A stretch of DNA of 64,000 nucleotides from Roseovarius sp. Pro17 (lineage in GTDB: Bacteria; Pseudomonadota; Alphaproteobacteria; Rhodobacterales; Rhodobacteraceae). Shown here one piece after another: positions 1 to 9,690 of this stretch. The DNA lies in the NCBI RefSeq assembly GCF_035599575.1, contig NZ_CP141179.1, positions 4,005,001 to 4,069,000 on the forward strand. Direction: 5' to 3'. Each line of letters opens with the position of its first letter. Position 1 is the stretch's first letter. Under the pieces are notes generated by a model. That model was not told the origin of the DNA, did not search any database, and worked only from the letters and a program-made list of their open reading frames with translations. Both the position numbers and the translations under genes were made by a program.

Positions 1-1220
1 TCGACCTTTCGGCGTTGCATGAACGAGATCATGTAGGCATCGGTTTTGCGGATATCCCGGGCGACGTCTCTTGCGGCTTCATGCACAGACCTCAGCACTT
101 TTCTGGCCGGCTGGGTTGGGCAACACTGGGCCTTGAGCGCGCAGGCATCGCAATCGAGTTTGCGCGCCCGATACCGGATCAATCCGTCCTTGCTGACGTT
201 TGCTGATCGGGGCTTTGAGAACTTGCGGCGGGATTTCTCCAACGTATTTCCGGCGGGGCATGTGTAATTGTCGGCGGCGGCATCGTAGGCAAAATCAATC
301 CGTGAGAATGTACCGTCGGTGCGTCTGGATTTATCCCAGACGGGGATGTGCGGCGCGATCTTGCGATCCTCGACCAGCCAGCCCAGCATCTCGGCTGATC
401 CGTAGTCAGTGTCGCCGACCAGCTTGTCGGGTTTGATCCCGAAGCGATCTTGCACCCGATCGATCATATCCCTTGCGGCACGCGCCTCTGCTGGCCTGAT
501 TGGAGCTGTGGGTTCAACGTCAACTATCACCGCATTATCCAAATCCACCAGATAATTGTTGGAATAGGCAAAATAGGCGGCACCCCCGTCGGCCCCTGTC
601 CAGCGGGCGGCTGGATCAACCGGTGATATGTATTTGGGAATGGCTGTTGTCGATGCGCCAAAAGCCACGTCATCAAGTGTCACAAGATATTCACCGACGG
701 CGCGGGACGTCAGATCCGACGGCAAACCTTCCTTGCTATCGACACCACGCGTCTGATTGGCATTCGCAGGGATCAAGCTGGCATCAACACCAAAGCTGTG
801 ACCACCGACCAGCCCTTCATCCATACAGCGCTGCAAGACCGTCTCGAACAGATGCCGGAACAGGCCACTTTCGCGGAAGCGGCCATGGCGGTTCTTGGAA
901 AACGTTGAATGGTCCGGCACTGGATCAGCCAGATCGAGCTTGCAGAACCAACGATAGGCCAGATTGACATGCACCTCTTCGCACAGCCGCCGTTCAGAGC
1001 GTATGCCTTGGCAGTAGCCAAGCAAAAGCATCCGGATCATCGGTTCCGGGTCAATCGACGGGCGACCATGTGCGCTATAAAATGGTGCCAACAGAGGCCG
1101 CACATCCGTCAGGTCCAGAAAGCAATCAATGCCGCGCATTGGATGATCCTGCGGCACAAACCCTTCGATTGAGAACTCATAGAACAGCGCGCCTTGCGCC
1201 ACCTGCCTCGGTCCCATCAT
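1..1220 (-). CDS. IS1182-family-type transposase, 3' end outside window
   Basis: DDE transposase of the IS1182 type that runs off the left edge; 406 codons are present. The start is the ATG pair (MMGPRQVAQG) preceded by a GGAGTGGAGG ribosome site. Typical pieces in order are HPMRGID, GRPSIDPEPMIRMLLLGY, DHSTFSKNR, the acidic GVDASLIPAN and VGDTDYGSAEMLGW segments, and a Cys-rich stretch CDACALKAQCCP near the truncated end. No stop or frameshift is visible, so the copy may be intact beyond the window. It lies about 300 bp upstream of the molybdenum oxidoreductase operon and is transcribed away from it. The family call rests on motif recall, not on a search. Confidence 0.85.
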   Translation of the reverse strand, partial: MMGPRQVAQGALFYEFSIEGFVPQDHPMRGIDCFLDLTDVRPLLAPFYSAHGRPSIDPEPMIRMLLLGYCQGIRSERRLCEEVHVNLAYRWFCKLDLADPVPDHSTFSKNRHGRFRESGLFRHLFETVLQRCMDEGLVGGHSFGVDASLIPANANQTRGVDSKEGLPSDLTSRAVGEYLVTLDDVAFGASTTAIPKYISPVDPAARWTGADGGAAYFAYSNNYLVDLDNAVIVDVEPTAPIRPAEARAARDMIDRVQDRFGIKPDKLVGDTDYGSAEMLGWLVEDRKIAPHIPVWDKSRRTDGTFSRIDFAYDAAADNYTCPAGNTLEKSRRKFSKPRSANVSKDGLIRYRARKLDCDACALKAQCCPTQPARKVLRSVHEAARDVARDIRKTDAYMISFMQRRKV

Positions 1221-1276
1221 CGCCACGCCCTCCACTCCTAAAACGAGTGAATCAGCACATCGACAGCCAATCAACA

Positions 1277-1290
1277 GACTTTTTCAACAG
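1277..1290. repeat. probable outer end of the IS1182-type element
   Basis: Read leftwards the sequence is CTGTTGAAAAAGTC, a typical IS1182-like terminal sequence, about 57 bp upstream of the transposase start. The partner inverted repeat would lie left of the window, so it cannot be confirmed here. The remaining 1291-1520 holds no gene that I can support, only the leader of the next operon and a weak match (CTTCAAGGTCCGC) to the dispersed intergenic repeat family. Confidence 0.5.
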
Positions 1291-1520
1291 TATCGGCGGA
1301 TTGCGGACGGTCGCTGCAATTCACTTCAAGGTCCGCTTGGCGGAGCACGCAGGTATGGTGTCTGAGCGCTGACCACTTGTTGTTTGACATGACCACTCAG
1401 GCAAGAGGGTTCACCGCAAGCTTCAACGAAGACCCCTCGGTTACTGGTCCGAAAGTTCGGAACCAAGCGATAGCGCGCGGGTTAGTCCACCATCCTTGAA
1501 CCAATTCAGAGAAATTTCCC

Positions 1521-2027
1521 GTGCAAACAAACGTGATAATCAATGGCACGCAGCGGCGACTGGAGCTTGATCCAAGAACGACCCTGCTGGATGCCCTCCG
1601 CCATCACCTCGGACTGTCGGGTAGCAAGAAGGGCTGCGATCACGGACAATGCGGGGCCTGCACGGTTATGGTTAACGGTCGGCGGATCAATGCCTGCCTG
1701 ACGCTTGCGTGCATGCATGACGGCGATGAGGTGACTACGATCGAAGGGATCGGCCAGCCCGGCAACCTCAGCGCGCTTCAAGAAGCTTTCGTCAGCGAAG
1801 ACGGGTTCCAGTGCGGGTATTGCACGCCTGGGCAGATCTGCTCGGCGACGGCGATGCTGGAAGAGATAAGAAATGAATGGCCGAGCCATGTGACGGACGA
1901 TCTTCTGGGTGGGGCGGAGCTCACGAATGAGGAGATCTCGGAGCGCATGAGCGGAAATCTCTGCCGGTGTTCAGCCTATCCCAACATTGTCGAGGCGATC
2001 CGGAAAGCGGCAGGGAAAGGCGCATGA
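1521..2027 (+). CDS. aldehyde oxidoreductase, 2Fe-2S subunit (PaoA/YagT-like)
   Basis: Small electron-transfer subunit (168 aa) of a three-subunit molybdenum hydroxylase of the PaoABC type. An N-terminal plant-ferredoxin-like domain carries C39, C44, C47 and C59 ([12 protein letters not shown]...C). A C-terminal four-helix domain carries C98, C101, C148 and C150 (CGYC...CRC) for the second 2Fe-2S cluster. The start is GTG; no ATG lies nearby in frame. E. coli PaoA has a Tat signal peptide; none is visible here, so this enzyme is probably cytoplasmic. The stop overlaps the next start (ATGA), giving a translationally coupled operon. Confidence 0.9.
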   Translation: MQTNVIINGTQRRLELDPRTTLLDALRHHLGLSGSKKGCDHGQCGACTVMVNGRRINACLTLACMHDGDEVTTIEGIGQPGNLSALQEAFVSEDGFQCGYCTPGQICSATAMLEEIRNEWPSHVTDDLLGGAELTNEEISERMSGNLCRCSAYPNIVEAIRKAAGKGA

Positions 2028-3007
2028 GACCTTTCGATTATGTCCGTGCCGATAGCGCGGAGGGCGCGACACGCCAAGCGGCGGACGGCGGGATTTTTAT
2101 CGCGGGCGGCACCAATCTGCTCGACCTGATGAAGCTAGAGGTCATGGCACCGGAGGCCTTGATCGACATCAACCGGCTGGAGCTGAACCAGATCGAAGAA
2201 ACCGAAGACGGCGGGTTGCGGATTGGTGCCTTGGTGACAAACAGTGACCTTGCCAATGACACCCGCGTGCGCCGCGATTGGCCGGTGTTGAGCCGCGCCC
2301 TGCTTGCTGGTGCAAGCGCTCAGTTGCGCAACAAGGCGACCACCGGGGGCAATCTGCTCCAACGCACGCGGTGCTTGTATTTCTATGATCGCGCAATGGC
2401 TTGCAACAAGCGCGAGCCGGGCAGCGGCTGTGCGGCGCGCGAGGGATTTAACCGTATTCTCGCCGTGTTGGGGACGTCAGAGCATTGCATCGCCACGCAC
2501 CCCAGCGACATGGCCGTGGCGATGCGCGCGCTTGGGGTCAAGGTGGAGACACTGAAGGAAGACGGCGAGACCCGTCAAATGACGCTTGATGAATTTTACC
2601 TTCTCCCCGGCGATCGGCCGGACCGCGAAACGGTGCTGGAGGCCGGCGAACTGATCACAGGCGTCGTTCTGCCCGCGCGCGTTGATGGGCGTCAGACCTA
2701 TCGCAAGGTGCGCGACCGTGCGTCTTATGCATTTGCCTTGGTTTCCGTCGCCGGAATTGTAGCCATGGAGGATGGTCGCATCACCAAGGCGGACCTGGCC
2801 TTTGGTGGCTTGGCACCGAAACCCTGGCGCGACACTCAGGTCGAAGCTCTTCTGGTCGGCGAAACTCCGTCGGAGTCGCTTTTTAACAAAGCCGCCGATC
2901 AGTTGCTCGCGCAGGCGCAGGGCTTTGGCGATAATGATTTCAAGCTCCTTCTCGCCCGCCGCACGCTTGTGTCGGTGCTCACGGAATTGACGGAGGCACG
3001 GACATGA
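2024..3007 (+). CDS. aldehyde oxidoreductase, FAD subunit (PaoB/YagS-like)
   Basis: FAD-binding middle subunit (327 aa from the ATG that overlaps the previous stop). An FAD signature [15 protein letters not shown] lies near residue 25, followed by a Cys-rich insert ([20 protein letters not shown], then a Cys about 20 residues on). In PaoB the corresponding insert binds an extra 4Fe-4S cluster, which favours the PaoABC family over xanthine dehydrogenase or CO dehydrogenase medium subunits. The role is to pass electrons from the Mo site through Fe-S to FAD and oxygen or another acceptor. Its stop overlaps the next ATG. Confidence 0.9.
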   Translation: MRPFDYVRADSAEGATRQAADGGIFIAGGTNLLDLMKLEVMAPEALIDINRLELNQIEETEDGGLRIGALVTNSDLANDTRVRRDWPVLSRALLAGASAQLRNKATTGGNLLQRTRCLYFYDRAMACNKREPGSGCAAREGFNRILAVLGTSEHCIATHPSDMAVAMRALGVKVETLKEDGETRQMTLDEFYLLPGDRPDRETVLEAGELITGVVLPARVDGRQTYRKVRDRASYAFALVSVAGIVAMEDGRITKADLAFGGLAPKPWRDTQVEALLVGETPSESLFNKAADQLLAQAQGFGDNDFKLLLARRTLVSVLTELTEART

Positions 3008-5193
3008 CCGAGCAATTCAAGATGGACGACCCGGCGACGGAACGGCGGCTGGATGACATGGCGCAGGGCCTCGTCGGCGCACCGCTCGACCGGCCCGAGG
3101 GAGCATTGAAGGTCACGGGCACCGCGACCTATGCCAATGAGTGGCAGATCGAGGGTATGGTGCATGGCGTCATGGTCCGCGCGCCGGGCAACAGCGGCCG
3201 GGTCGTGCTGTCCAACAGGGATGCAGTGGCGAAGATGCCCGGCGTCCTGTCGGTGATCCAGGACGACCGTCTGCTGCGCAACCCCGCCCAGGGCACGGCC
3301 AACAAGGCGCCGGTGCAAGGAGCGCAGCACGCGACCTACCTTGGTCAATTGATCGCCGTTGTCGTTGCCGAAAGCTTCGAACAGGCCCGACACGCGGCGC
3401 AGGCCTTGAAAGTCACGCTTGAGAATGGGGAAATGGTGCCCGTCGATCCGGCAACCGCCGCAGTTGAGCCTCAGGAAGACCAAACGCTGGATCAAGGCAA
3501 CCTTGATGGTGCCATGAGCGACGCCAAGCACAGTGTTGATGTGGTCTATACCACCCCGTCGCATTCCAGCTCGCCGATGGAGCCGCATGCTTCCATCGCG
3601 TCATGGGAGGGCGAAGACCTGACCCTGCGCGCCAGCTATCAGATGCTGAAATACAACCGCAATGAATTGGCGGATTCGCTGCGCATCCACCCTGACAGGG
3701 TCCGCATAATCTCCCCTTACGTGGGCGGCGGCTTCGGCTCCAAGCTGGGGCTGGCGCCGGAAGCGGTGGCCGCCGCTATCGCGGCGAAAGAGCTGCGGCG
3801 TCCGGTTTCCGTCGCCCTGCACCGCCAGCAAGTCTATGAGGCCACGATGCGTCGTTCGGAAACCCGCCAGCGGCTGCGCCTTGCCGCCGATTCTGACGGG
3901 CGGTTGAGTGGTTTCGGCCATGATGCACGTGTGTCCAACCTGCCCGGAGAGACCTTTGCCGAGCCGGTGTTGCAAGCCTCGCACTTTCTCTATGCTGGGG
4001 CCAACCGCAAGATGTCGCTTGAATTGGCGCGTCTGCACCGGCTCTGCGCAGGCTCCGTCCGTGCGCCGGGAGAAGCCGTAGGCGTCACCGTGGTGGAAAA
4101 CGCGATGGACGAATTGGCGCATGAGGTAGGCATCGATCCCGTCGAGCTCCGCCTGCGTAACATCCCCGAGAAAGACCCCGAAAGCGGTAAAGACTATTCA
4201 TCCCGCAGGTTTCGCGAAGCATTGCAAAGCGGGGCCGAAATTTTTGGTTGGGCCAACCGCCCCGGAGTGAAGGAACGGCGCGAAGGTGAATGGCTGATTG
4301 GTTATGGTATGGCCTCGGCCGCGCGTATCAACGTCTTGCAGGAAAGCCAAGCCCGCGTGACGCTGCTGCCCGACGGCACGGCGCGGGTTGAGACCGATAT
4401 GACCGACATTGGCACCGGGACCTATGCGATCCTCGGCCAGATCGCTGGCGACATGCTCGGCTTGCCCCGCGACAAGGTCGATGTGATCCTCGGCGACACC
4501 AACTTGCCCCCGGCTGCCGGCTCGGGCGGGTCTTGGGGAGCGTCCTCCAGCGGGACATCGGTATATATCGCTTGCGAAGCGATCCGTCGCCAACTGGCCG
4601 ACCGGTTAGACGTGAATGAGCATGACCTGATGCTGAAAGACGCTCGCGCGATCTATGCCAATCAGACCAAGGCCCTTGCGGATGTTTTGCAAGGTGACGA
4701 GATTGCGAAGCTGGGCCATGTGCTACCCGGTGACACTTCGGACGCCGTGCGCCAGGCTACGTTTGGTGCCTACTTCGCCGAAGTTGCCGTCCATGCAGCC
4801 TCTGGCGAAACCCGCGTAAGGCGCATGCATGGTAGCTTCGCAGCCGGGCGGATTCTGAACGCCAAAACGGCGCGCTCGCAATGCCTTGGCGGAATGACCT
4901 TTGGCATCGGCATGGCGTTGACAGAAGAGTTGGCTTTTGATCCGCGCGATGGCCATGTGGCGAACCACAACCTTGCCGAATACCATATTCCTGTGAACGC
5001 CGACGTGCCGCAGCTAACGGTTGAACTTCTGGAAGAGCGCGATGATTGGGCGAGCCCCCTGCAGGCCAAAGGTATTGGCGAACTTGGCATCTGCGGCGCG
5101 GCCGCGGCAATTACCAATGCGATCTACAATGCCACCGGCGTGCGCGTGCGGAACTATCCGGCGACGTTGGATAAAGTCATTGTTGGGTTGTGA
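3004..5193 (+). CDS. aldehyde oxidoreductase, molybdopterin subunit (PaoC/YagR-like)
   Basis: Catalytic subunit (729 aa, usual length for PaoC). Visible signatures are the a/b-hammerhead start ([20 protein letters not shown]), the molybdopterin-binding [18 protein letters not shown] with the active-site-region arginine, [10 protein letters not shown], and the C-terminal GIGELGICG whose glutamate is the catalytic base of the family. It oxidises aldehydes to acids at a Mo cofactor; the substrate is not readable from sequence. No XdhC/PaoD-type maturation gene follows, so cofactor insertion must rely on a gene elsewhere. It is the last gene of the operon; 5194-5431 shows no further gene. Confidence 0.92.
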   Translation: MTEQFKMDDPATERRLDDMAQGLVGAPLDRPEGALKVTGTATYANEWQIEGMVHGVMVRAPGNSGRVVLSNRDAVAKMPGVLSVIQDDRLLRNPAQGTANKAPVQGAQHATYLGQLIAVVVAESFEQARHAAQALKVTLENGEMVPVDPATAAVEPQEDQTLDQGNLDGAMSDAKHSVDVVYTTPSHSSSPMEPHASIASWEGEDLTLRASYQMLKYNRNELADSLRIHPDRVRIISPYVGGGFGSKLGLAPEAVAAAIAAKELRRPVSVALHRQQVYEATMRRSETRQRLRLAADSDGRLSGFGHDARVSNLPGETFAEPVLQASHFLYAGANRKMSLELARLHRLCAGSVRAPGEAVGVTVVENAMDELAHEVGIDPVELRLRNIPEKDPESGKDYSSRRFREALQSGAEIFGWANRPGVKERREGEWLIGYGMASAARINVLQESQARVTLLPDGTARVETDMTDIGTGTYAILGQIAGDMLGLPRDKVDVILGDTNLPPAAGSGGSWGASSSGTSVYIACEAIRRQLADRLDVNEHDLMLKDARAIYANQTKALADVLQGDEIAKLGHVLPGDTSDAVRQATFGAYFAEVAVHAASGETRVRRMHGSFAAGRILNAKTARSQCLGGMTFGIGMALTEELAFDPRDGHVANHNLAEYHIPVNADVPQLTVELLEERDDWASPLQAKGIGELGICGAAAAITNAIYNATGVRVRNYPATLDKVIVGL

Positions 5194-5431
5194 CGAAGGC
5201 GGCATTATCTTGTTCGTTGCCCGTCCGGTTCCGTGAGTGAGATAATAAGGGAGTATAAACAGACACTGATTCAGAGGGACCGGAATTTCCGCTCTGCGCC
5301 GCGAGTAACGAGGTTGCCGCACCAACGATGGAAGGGCGTGCCGCATCGCCGCATGTCGGCTTAGAGCCCAAAAACACCACTTTGGATTCATCGCGTATTT
5401 CGACTACTGTCTACGAAAGATGAGGTCAGCT

Positions 5432-5836
5432 ATGTCCGTGGAAAGCAGCGAAGAAGAACGCAAACTTAAGAGGCGTTTGAATTCTCGAACTGATGCTTGT
5501 GTGAAGCTGGCAGACCATGCTCAACGCGCTGCAATACATTATAGCGCGATTAGGCTAAGTTTTGTTGTCAGCAACATAACGGTTGCAACCCTCTTGGTAG
5601 GACTGTTTTTCCGCTTTTCCGAAACACTGAATCCATGGGTGGTTGCAGGCTCAATTCTTATTTTAGGTATTTCATTTGCCCTTATTAACCAAAAGGTTGG
5701 CACGGCCCATTTATATTACAATAATGCTGCCGGTTTCTTTTATCAACAGGCGGTAAAAGACGCTGGTTTTGAGGGTGAGTTCAAAAAAAACATTCAAAGT
5801 CTCTACAATAAGGGCCAGTCGCTTCGGGTTGGTTAA
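5432..5836 (+). CDS. small two-TM protein of unknown function (SLATT-like layout)
   Basis: I do not recognise this 134-residue protein. The start at 5432 is chosen because GAGG lies 7 bases upstream. It has a charged N-terminal helix, a first hydrophobic span around LSFVVSNITVATLLVGLFF, a short loop, a second span around WVVAGSILILGISFALI, and an amphipathic C-terminal helix. This N-helix/2-TM/C-helix layout resembles SLATT-type two-TM effectors of nucleotide-signalling conflict systems, but no partner synthase is adjacent and the resemblance is only of layout. The region is distinctly AT-richer than its neighbours, suggesting transfer. Confidence 0.55.
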   Translation: MSVESSEEERKLKRRLNSRTDACVKLADHAQRAAIHYSAIRLSFVVSNITVATLLVGLFFRFSETLNPWVVAGSILILGISFALINQKVGTAHLYYNNAAGFFYQQAVKDAGFEGEFKKNIQSLYNKGQSLRVG

Positions 5837-5930
5837 CAGAATCTCGTCAAAAATTGATTTCTTTTTTATCTGGCCAGTTTTGAACATGATAGTTGCGGCT
5901 GTTGCCGCAGTCCTTGTGCTCACGCTGTAA
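5829..5930 (+). other. out-of-frame hydrophobic extension after the 2-TM gene
   Basis: In the +1 frame, overlapping the end of the previous gene, translation gives a charged linker followed by IWPVLNMIVAAVAAVLVLTL and a stop. That is a convincing extra TM helix. Either a single-base change split a three-TM protein, a ribosomal frameshift joins the two parts, or this is a tiny separate membrane peptide starting at TTG or the internal ATG. There is no obvious slippery heptamer. Confidence 0.35.
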
Positions 5931-6082
5931 TAAGTAATTACGTGAACGGATGGTTCGCGTTCAAGGTCAAGAGAGTCCCGCATAGTGTGAGTTTGGCCAT
6001 CAACTGATTTTGCGATTGCAGCGAAAGTCCGGTTCGACGGGCCGCGCCGCAGAATCGCCGGGGGTGGTTGAAGGTCTGCAGT

Positions 6083-6104
6083 GGGCCGTCTGTGAAGACG
6101 GCCC
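6083..6104 (-). terminator. hairpin at the 3' end of the integrase gene
   Basis: A perfect 9-bp stem, GGGCCGTCT and AGACGGCCC, with a GTGA loop sits seven bases beyond the integrase stop codon. No T-tract follows on the minus strand, so this is a hairpin-type transcript end rather than a canonical intrinsic terminator. Confidence 0.6.
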
Positions 6105-6110
6105 GTGCTT

Positions 6111-6743
6111 TCAGATTTCTATGGCCTCAGCGATAGCAAGGGCGTCCTCAAGCTCGACGCCAAGGTATCTGACCATGCTGTCCATCTTCGTGTGTCCCAA
6201 AAGGAGCTGGACCGCACGCAGGTTGCCCGTCTTCTTGTAAATCTGCGTGACCTTGGTCCTCCGCATCGAATGTGTGCCGTAGGCGCTTCCTTCCAAGCCG
6301 ATCGAGGTAACCCATTCCCGGACAATTCGCGCATACTGGCGGCTCGAGATGTGGAGCCTTTTGTGAAACCGGCCAGGCCAAAGGTATTCAGATCCGACCA
6401 TCAGCGGGTCTTGCATCCATCGGTTAAGAGAGGCCCGAGTGCCTTCGGAGACTTCAAACTGGACAGGAGTCTGGGTCTTGCTTTGCAGAACCGACGCGCG
6501 TTCCTTGATCTGGCCGGACGCCATGACATCGACGACCTTCATCTTGACCAGATCGCAGCCACGCAGCTTGCTGTCGATGGCCAGATTGAAGAGGGCCAGC
6601 TCTCGATGGTTCTCGGCCAGCTCAAGCCAAACCCTGATCGCCCAGACATGTTTTGGCTTAAGCGGTCGCTTCTGTCCCACGATGCGGCCCTTGTTCCAAG
6701 CGGGGCGAAGCGCGCGAATGGCCGGTAAGTTTGGTATTTTCAT
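6111..6743 (-). CDS. compact tyrosine recombinase/integrase
   Basis: A 210-residue site-specific recombinase of a type widespread on proteobacterial accessory elements. The start is the ATG 7 bases after GGAGG; an upstream in-frame extension lacks a ribosome site. Visible catalytic elements are the first arginine region (AIDSKLRGCDLVKMKV), a HSMRR box (H-x-x-R), LLGHTKM and the nucleophile tyrosine in VRYLGVE. It lacks a long N-terminal arm-binding domain, so it is smaller than phage integrases. No attachment site was identified around it. It may mark an integration hotspot beside the AT-rich two-TM gene. Confidence 0.85.
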   Translation of the reverse strand: MKIPNLPAIRALRPAWNKGRIVGQKRPLKPKHVWAIRVWLELAENHRELALFNLAIDSKLRGCDLVKMKVVDVMASGQIKERASVLQSKTQTPVQFEVSEGTRASLNRWMQDPLMVGSEYLWPGRFHKRLHISSRQYARIVREWVTSIGLEGSAYGTHSMRRTKVTQIYKKTGNLRAVQLLLGHTKMDSMVRYLGVELEDALAIAEAIEI

Positions 6744-7087
6744 CACTGATCCTCCGGTCCGCCATACCCTCCCATAACGACAACCCGACGTTGACAATGC
6801 ACTATATCACGGGACTGATGCGCTGCCTCAGAGGTCAGCTTCGAGCCCAATTTGACCGATGCTGCACGATGGCTGAACGGCAACAAAGCGTTTAGAGCCG
6901 ACCTCCGGAGCCAATGCTTCCGTCCGTCTGAGGTGCAGCTAAACTCGGTTGGCAGCCCAAAGCGACAGTTGCCGCCGAGTATCGGCAGTGGCGCCGGAGT
7001 GCGAACCAACGTCATTGCGCACCGACGAAGTAACGACGCAACAGGCCTGTTTCCAAGCATTCAGGAAACAATGAGGGAGACTCGCGA
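6744..7087. other. intergenic stretch with a degenerate repeat copy
   Basis: No gene that I can support. Around 6858-6890 it contains GATGCTGCACGATGGCTGAA followed by CGGCAAC, matching copies near 9843 and 38396. The rest shows nothing recognisable. Confidence 0.4.
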
Positions 7088-8197
7088 TCAGCCGCTGAAA
7101 TCAGTGGTTCTGCTGCGCCATCCGGCAGGAGATACTCCGACAATTTTCTTGAACGCCCGGCTGAAAGCCGATTCTGATCGATAACCGATCTCCTGTCCTA
7201 CAGCCGCCACTTTCATTGTGCTGTCGGCAAGAAGGCGCGCGGCAATCTGCATGCGCCAGAGCGCCAGGTATTGCATGGGAGGGTAACCGATCAGGTGGGT
7301 AAACCGCGCCGTCATCGCCGCACGCGACATGCCGGCCTGTTCGGCCAGCAGGTTGAGAGTCCAGGGATGTGCGGGACTTTCATGGAGTATGGTCAGAACT
7401 CTGCCGATCGCCGGATCCCGCAGGCCTGACAGCCAGCCCATCTCATGCACGGGCAGGGATTCCAGGCACAGGCGGATCACCTCGACAAAGATCAACTCAC
7501 TCAGCCTCAGGCGGATGGATTCGTCACCCAGGCGCGGAAGGCGTGCGTCGGTGAGCGTCAGGTCGATCAGGCGGCCCAGCAGGTCTTGCTGATCGTTTCT
7601 GGACCACCCGACGCGCAACAGGCGCGGAAGCGCGGAGAGCACCGGATTGAAGGGGCGCATGTCGCAGCCAAGGAACCCACACATGTATTCAGCGCCACCG
7701 CCGCCGCCGCCACCTTCGCGGGTGACGAAGGGAAGCTTGCCCGCCATCCACTCGCGGAAGAAAGCGATGGTCGCCTTCCGGTCGTATTCGGGCGCCTGCC
7801 CCGGCGTGCTGAGCAGAGAATACTGGTCGCCATGCGCAAGAACCAGGATGTCGCCGGCCTCGAACCATGTCGATGCGACATCCGGGATTTCCACCCAACC
7901 CGAGCCCTTCAGGATGATATGGTAGGAGATCACATGCTGAGCACGCGGCAGGATGATAGAGGCATAGTCACGCGCCCGCGGGATATCCACGCCCCAGGGG
8001 AAGGAAGCGTCCACGAGGTGGAACACCGCGCCGGTAAGCTTGACCATCCGCAGGACGTCCGACAGGGGATCGGTTGCAGAGTCCTGGCAGAGCACCGGCT
8101 GCGCAGCCATACCTTGCCCAGCTACGGGGCGCGGCTGGAGCCGCATCATGGACGATCCGGCAAGCGACAGAGACTTCCGGTCATGGGTTTGTGCCAT
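7088..8197 (-). CDS. AraC-family transcriptional regulator with cupin sensor
   Basis: One-component regulator. Residues 1 to about 190 (numbered from MAQTHDRK) form a cupin-type ligand domain (AQHVISYHIILKGSGWVEIP, FEAGDILVLAHGDQYSL). The C-terminal 100 residues are a double helix-turn-helix AraC domain (WTLNLLAEQAGMSRAAMTARF and IGYRSESAFSRAFKKIVGVSPAGWR). A run of eight glycines (GGN codons) sits between the domains. The start is uncertain: ATG at 8197 is used here, but a GTG at 8224 and an internal MMRLQ start are possible. It is divergent from the methyltransferase gene with under 75 bp between starts, so it probably controls that gene. Confidence 0.85.
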   Translation of the reverse strand: MAQTHDRKSLSLAGSSMMRLQPRPVAGQGMAAQPVLCQDSATDPLSDVLRMVKLTGAVFHLVDASFPWGVDIPRARDYASIILPRAQHVISYHIILKGSGWVEIPDVASTWFEAGDILVLAHGDQYSLLSTPGQAPEYDRKATIAFFREWMAGKLPFVTREGGGGGGGAEYMCGFLGCDMRPFNPVLSALPRLLRVGWSRNDQQDLLGRLIDLTLTDARLPRLGDESIRLRLSELIFVEVIRLCLESLPVHEMGWLSGLRDPAIGRVLTILHESPAHPWTLNLLAEQAGMSRAAMTARFTHLIGYPPMQYLALWRMQIAARLLADSTMKVAAVGQEIGYRSESAFSRAFKKIVGVSPAGWRSRTTDFSG

Positions 8198-8270
8198 GGC
8201 GCAAGATAGCCTGAGTGGAGTCACAAAACCAGCCGTTGTGCCTCGGCGCTCCGGCGCAAGGAGGAAGACA

Positions 8271-9065
8271 ATGAATGTTCGAGAAGAAGCGCGCCAACCG
8301 GCGGAGGTCTATGATGCGCAGTTCGTGCCAGCCCTTTTTGCGCAATGGGGGCCGGTCGTTTGTGCGGAAGCCGGGGTGCAGAAGGGCGACCGTGTTCTTG
8401 ACGTGGCCTGCGGGACGGGGGCACTGACGCTCGCCGCCGCCGAGATCGCTGGTCCATCGGGGTCGGTGGTCGGGCTTGATATCAATCCGGAAATGCTGGC
8501 GGTCGCGCGCCGCAAGCCGGTGCAGATCGAGTGGCTGGAGGGAACGGCCGAGGCTCTGCCTTTTCCGGACAACAGTTTCGACGCCGTCGTCAGCCAGTTC
8601 GGATTCATGTTCTTCGAGGACAAACCGAAGGCACTATCCGAGATGATGCGGGTCCTGAAACCGAATGGCCGCCTGGCGGTTGCGGTATGCGATGCGGTCG
8701 AGAACTCGTCAGGCTACAGCGCCTTCGCGCTGTTGCTCGACCGGCTGTTCGGCAAGAAGGTGGGGGATGCTTTCCGCGCACCCTTCAGCCTCGGCGATGC
8801 CGGAAGGTTGCGCGAAATCTCCAGGGAAGCAGGTCTCGCGGATGCGGAGGTCGTCCGGCGCAACGGAAAGGTTCGCTTCAAATCGATCGATGCGCTGGTG
8901 TCAACGGAACGCGCCTGCGTTTGGACGCTCGGGGGCGTGCTGACCGACGAACAGTTCGAGCGGCTCCTCGACGAGGCGGAGACCGTGCTCAAGCCCTTCA
9001 CCGTCCGCGGAGGAACGATCGAATTCGACATGCCATCGCTCATTATTAAGGCACGGGAATCCTAG
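8271..9065 (+). CDS. class I SAM-dependent methyltransferase
   Basis: A 264-residue methyltransferase of the UbiE/Methyltransf_11 type. AAGGAGG lies just upstream of the chosen ATG; a longer open frame into the AraC gene has no support. Motif I is VLDVACGTG near residue 43, followed by VGLDINPEML (motif II acid) and ALPFPDNSFDAVVSQFGFMFF (motif for the post-II/III strand, split here only for reading). The C-terminal half is a small helical cap. The substrate is unknown; small-molecule or quinone methylation are options. It is divergent from an AraC regulator. Confidence 0.82.
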   Translation: MNVREEARQPAEVYDAQFVPALFAQWGPVVCAEAGVQKGDRVLDVACGTGALTLAAAEIAGPSGSVVGLDINPEMLAVARRKPVQIEWLEGTAEALPFPDNSFDAVVSQFGFMFFEDKPKALSEMMRVLKPNGRLAVAVCDAVENSSGYSAFALLLDRLFGKKVGDAFRAPFSLGDAGRLREISREAGLADAEVVRRNGKVRFKSIDALVSTERACVWTLGGVLTDEQFERLLDEAETVLKPFTVRGGTIEFDMPSLIIKARES

Positions 9066-9327
9066 TCGAGGTCCAGGATGGAATGGGACGGCATTCTTCA
9101 TGACAGGTTGGAGGTCGGGCCACTCCACATCTGTATGTCGCTTGTCGGGAAGGTCGGCAAAGAAACCAGGATTTGCCGTCGAGCCCTTTCAAGCGTAGGG
9201 CGATGAAGGGTCGGACGCGCCATACCGATCGCCCATCTGAACGGGCGCTTCTCCAATCGGGCGTTTGGATGGCCGGTTCAGAGATGAGTCCATGGCAGGG
9301 CTCAAGACGATCTGTCGGAGGTGGAAG

Positions 9328-9690
9328 ATGGACGATGAAGAGCAAGAAATCCGCGCAGTCGTGGAGATGTATGTGACCGGCTTCAACCGAGGAAGCAAAA
9401 AACTACTGCTGGATGCATTCCACCCGAGATTTGTCTCGTCAGGATTCGTTGATGGCAAACTTCAGTGGGATAGCGCCGAGGAGTTTGCTGATTTTTGCGA
9501 GAGAGTAGCGCCTGATCCGGACGGTCCAGTTCCGAATTGGGAGATCGAGACGCTAGTCGTCTCGGGAACGACGGCAGTTGCGGTTGTTAACGACAAATGG
9601 GGCAGCCGGAGATTCCGCGATAGCCTCACGATGCTCAAGGACAATGGACGCTGGCAGATTGTGTTCAAAGCATTTGACGGACTCGGATAA
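9328..9690 (+). CDS. NTF2-like fold protein (lumazine-binding-like family)
   Basis: A 120-residue protein of the NTF2/SnoaL-like superfamily. The start MDDEEQEIR has a strong GGAGGTGG site; upstream in-frame ATGs do not. It begins with a helix (EIRAVVEMYVTGFNRG), then LLLDAFHPRFVSSGFVDG, and ends in a beta sheet (TAVAVVNDKWGSRRFRDSLTMLKDNGRWQIVFKAF), typical of putative lumazine-binding domain proteins. The specific role is unknown. The 9066-9327 gap before it holds only a weak hairpin (CGCCC/GGGCG near 9230). Confidence 0.6.
   Translation: MDDEEQEIRAVVEMYVTGFNRGSKKLLLDAFHPRFVSSGFVDGKLQWDSAEEFADFCERVAPDPDGPVPNWEIETLVVSGTTAVAVVNDKWGSRRFRDSLTMLKDNGRWQIVFKAFDGLG

Noticed and set aside
7688..7730. 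Trinucleotide tract in the AraC gene as a phase-variation switch
   Set aside because: The GGN run encodes glycines in frame; length change by three bases would not alter the frame, and the codons are mixed.
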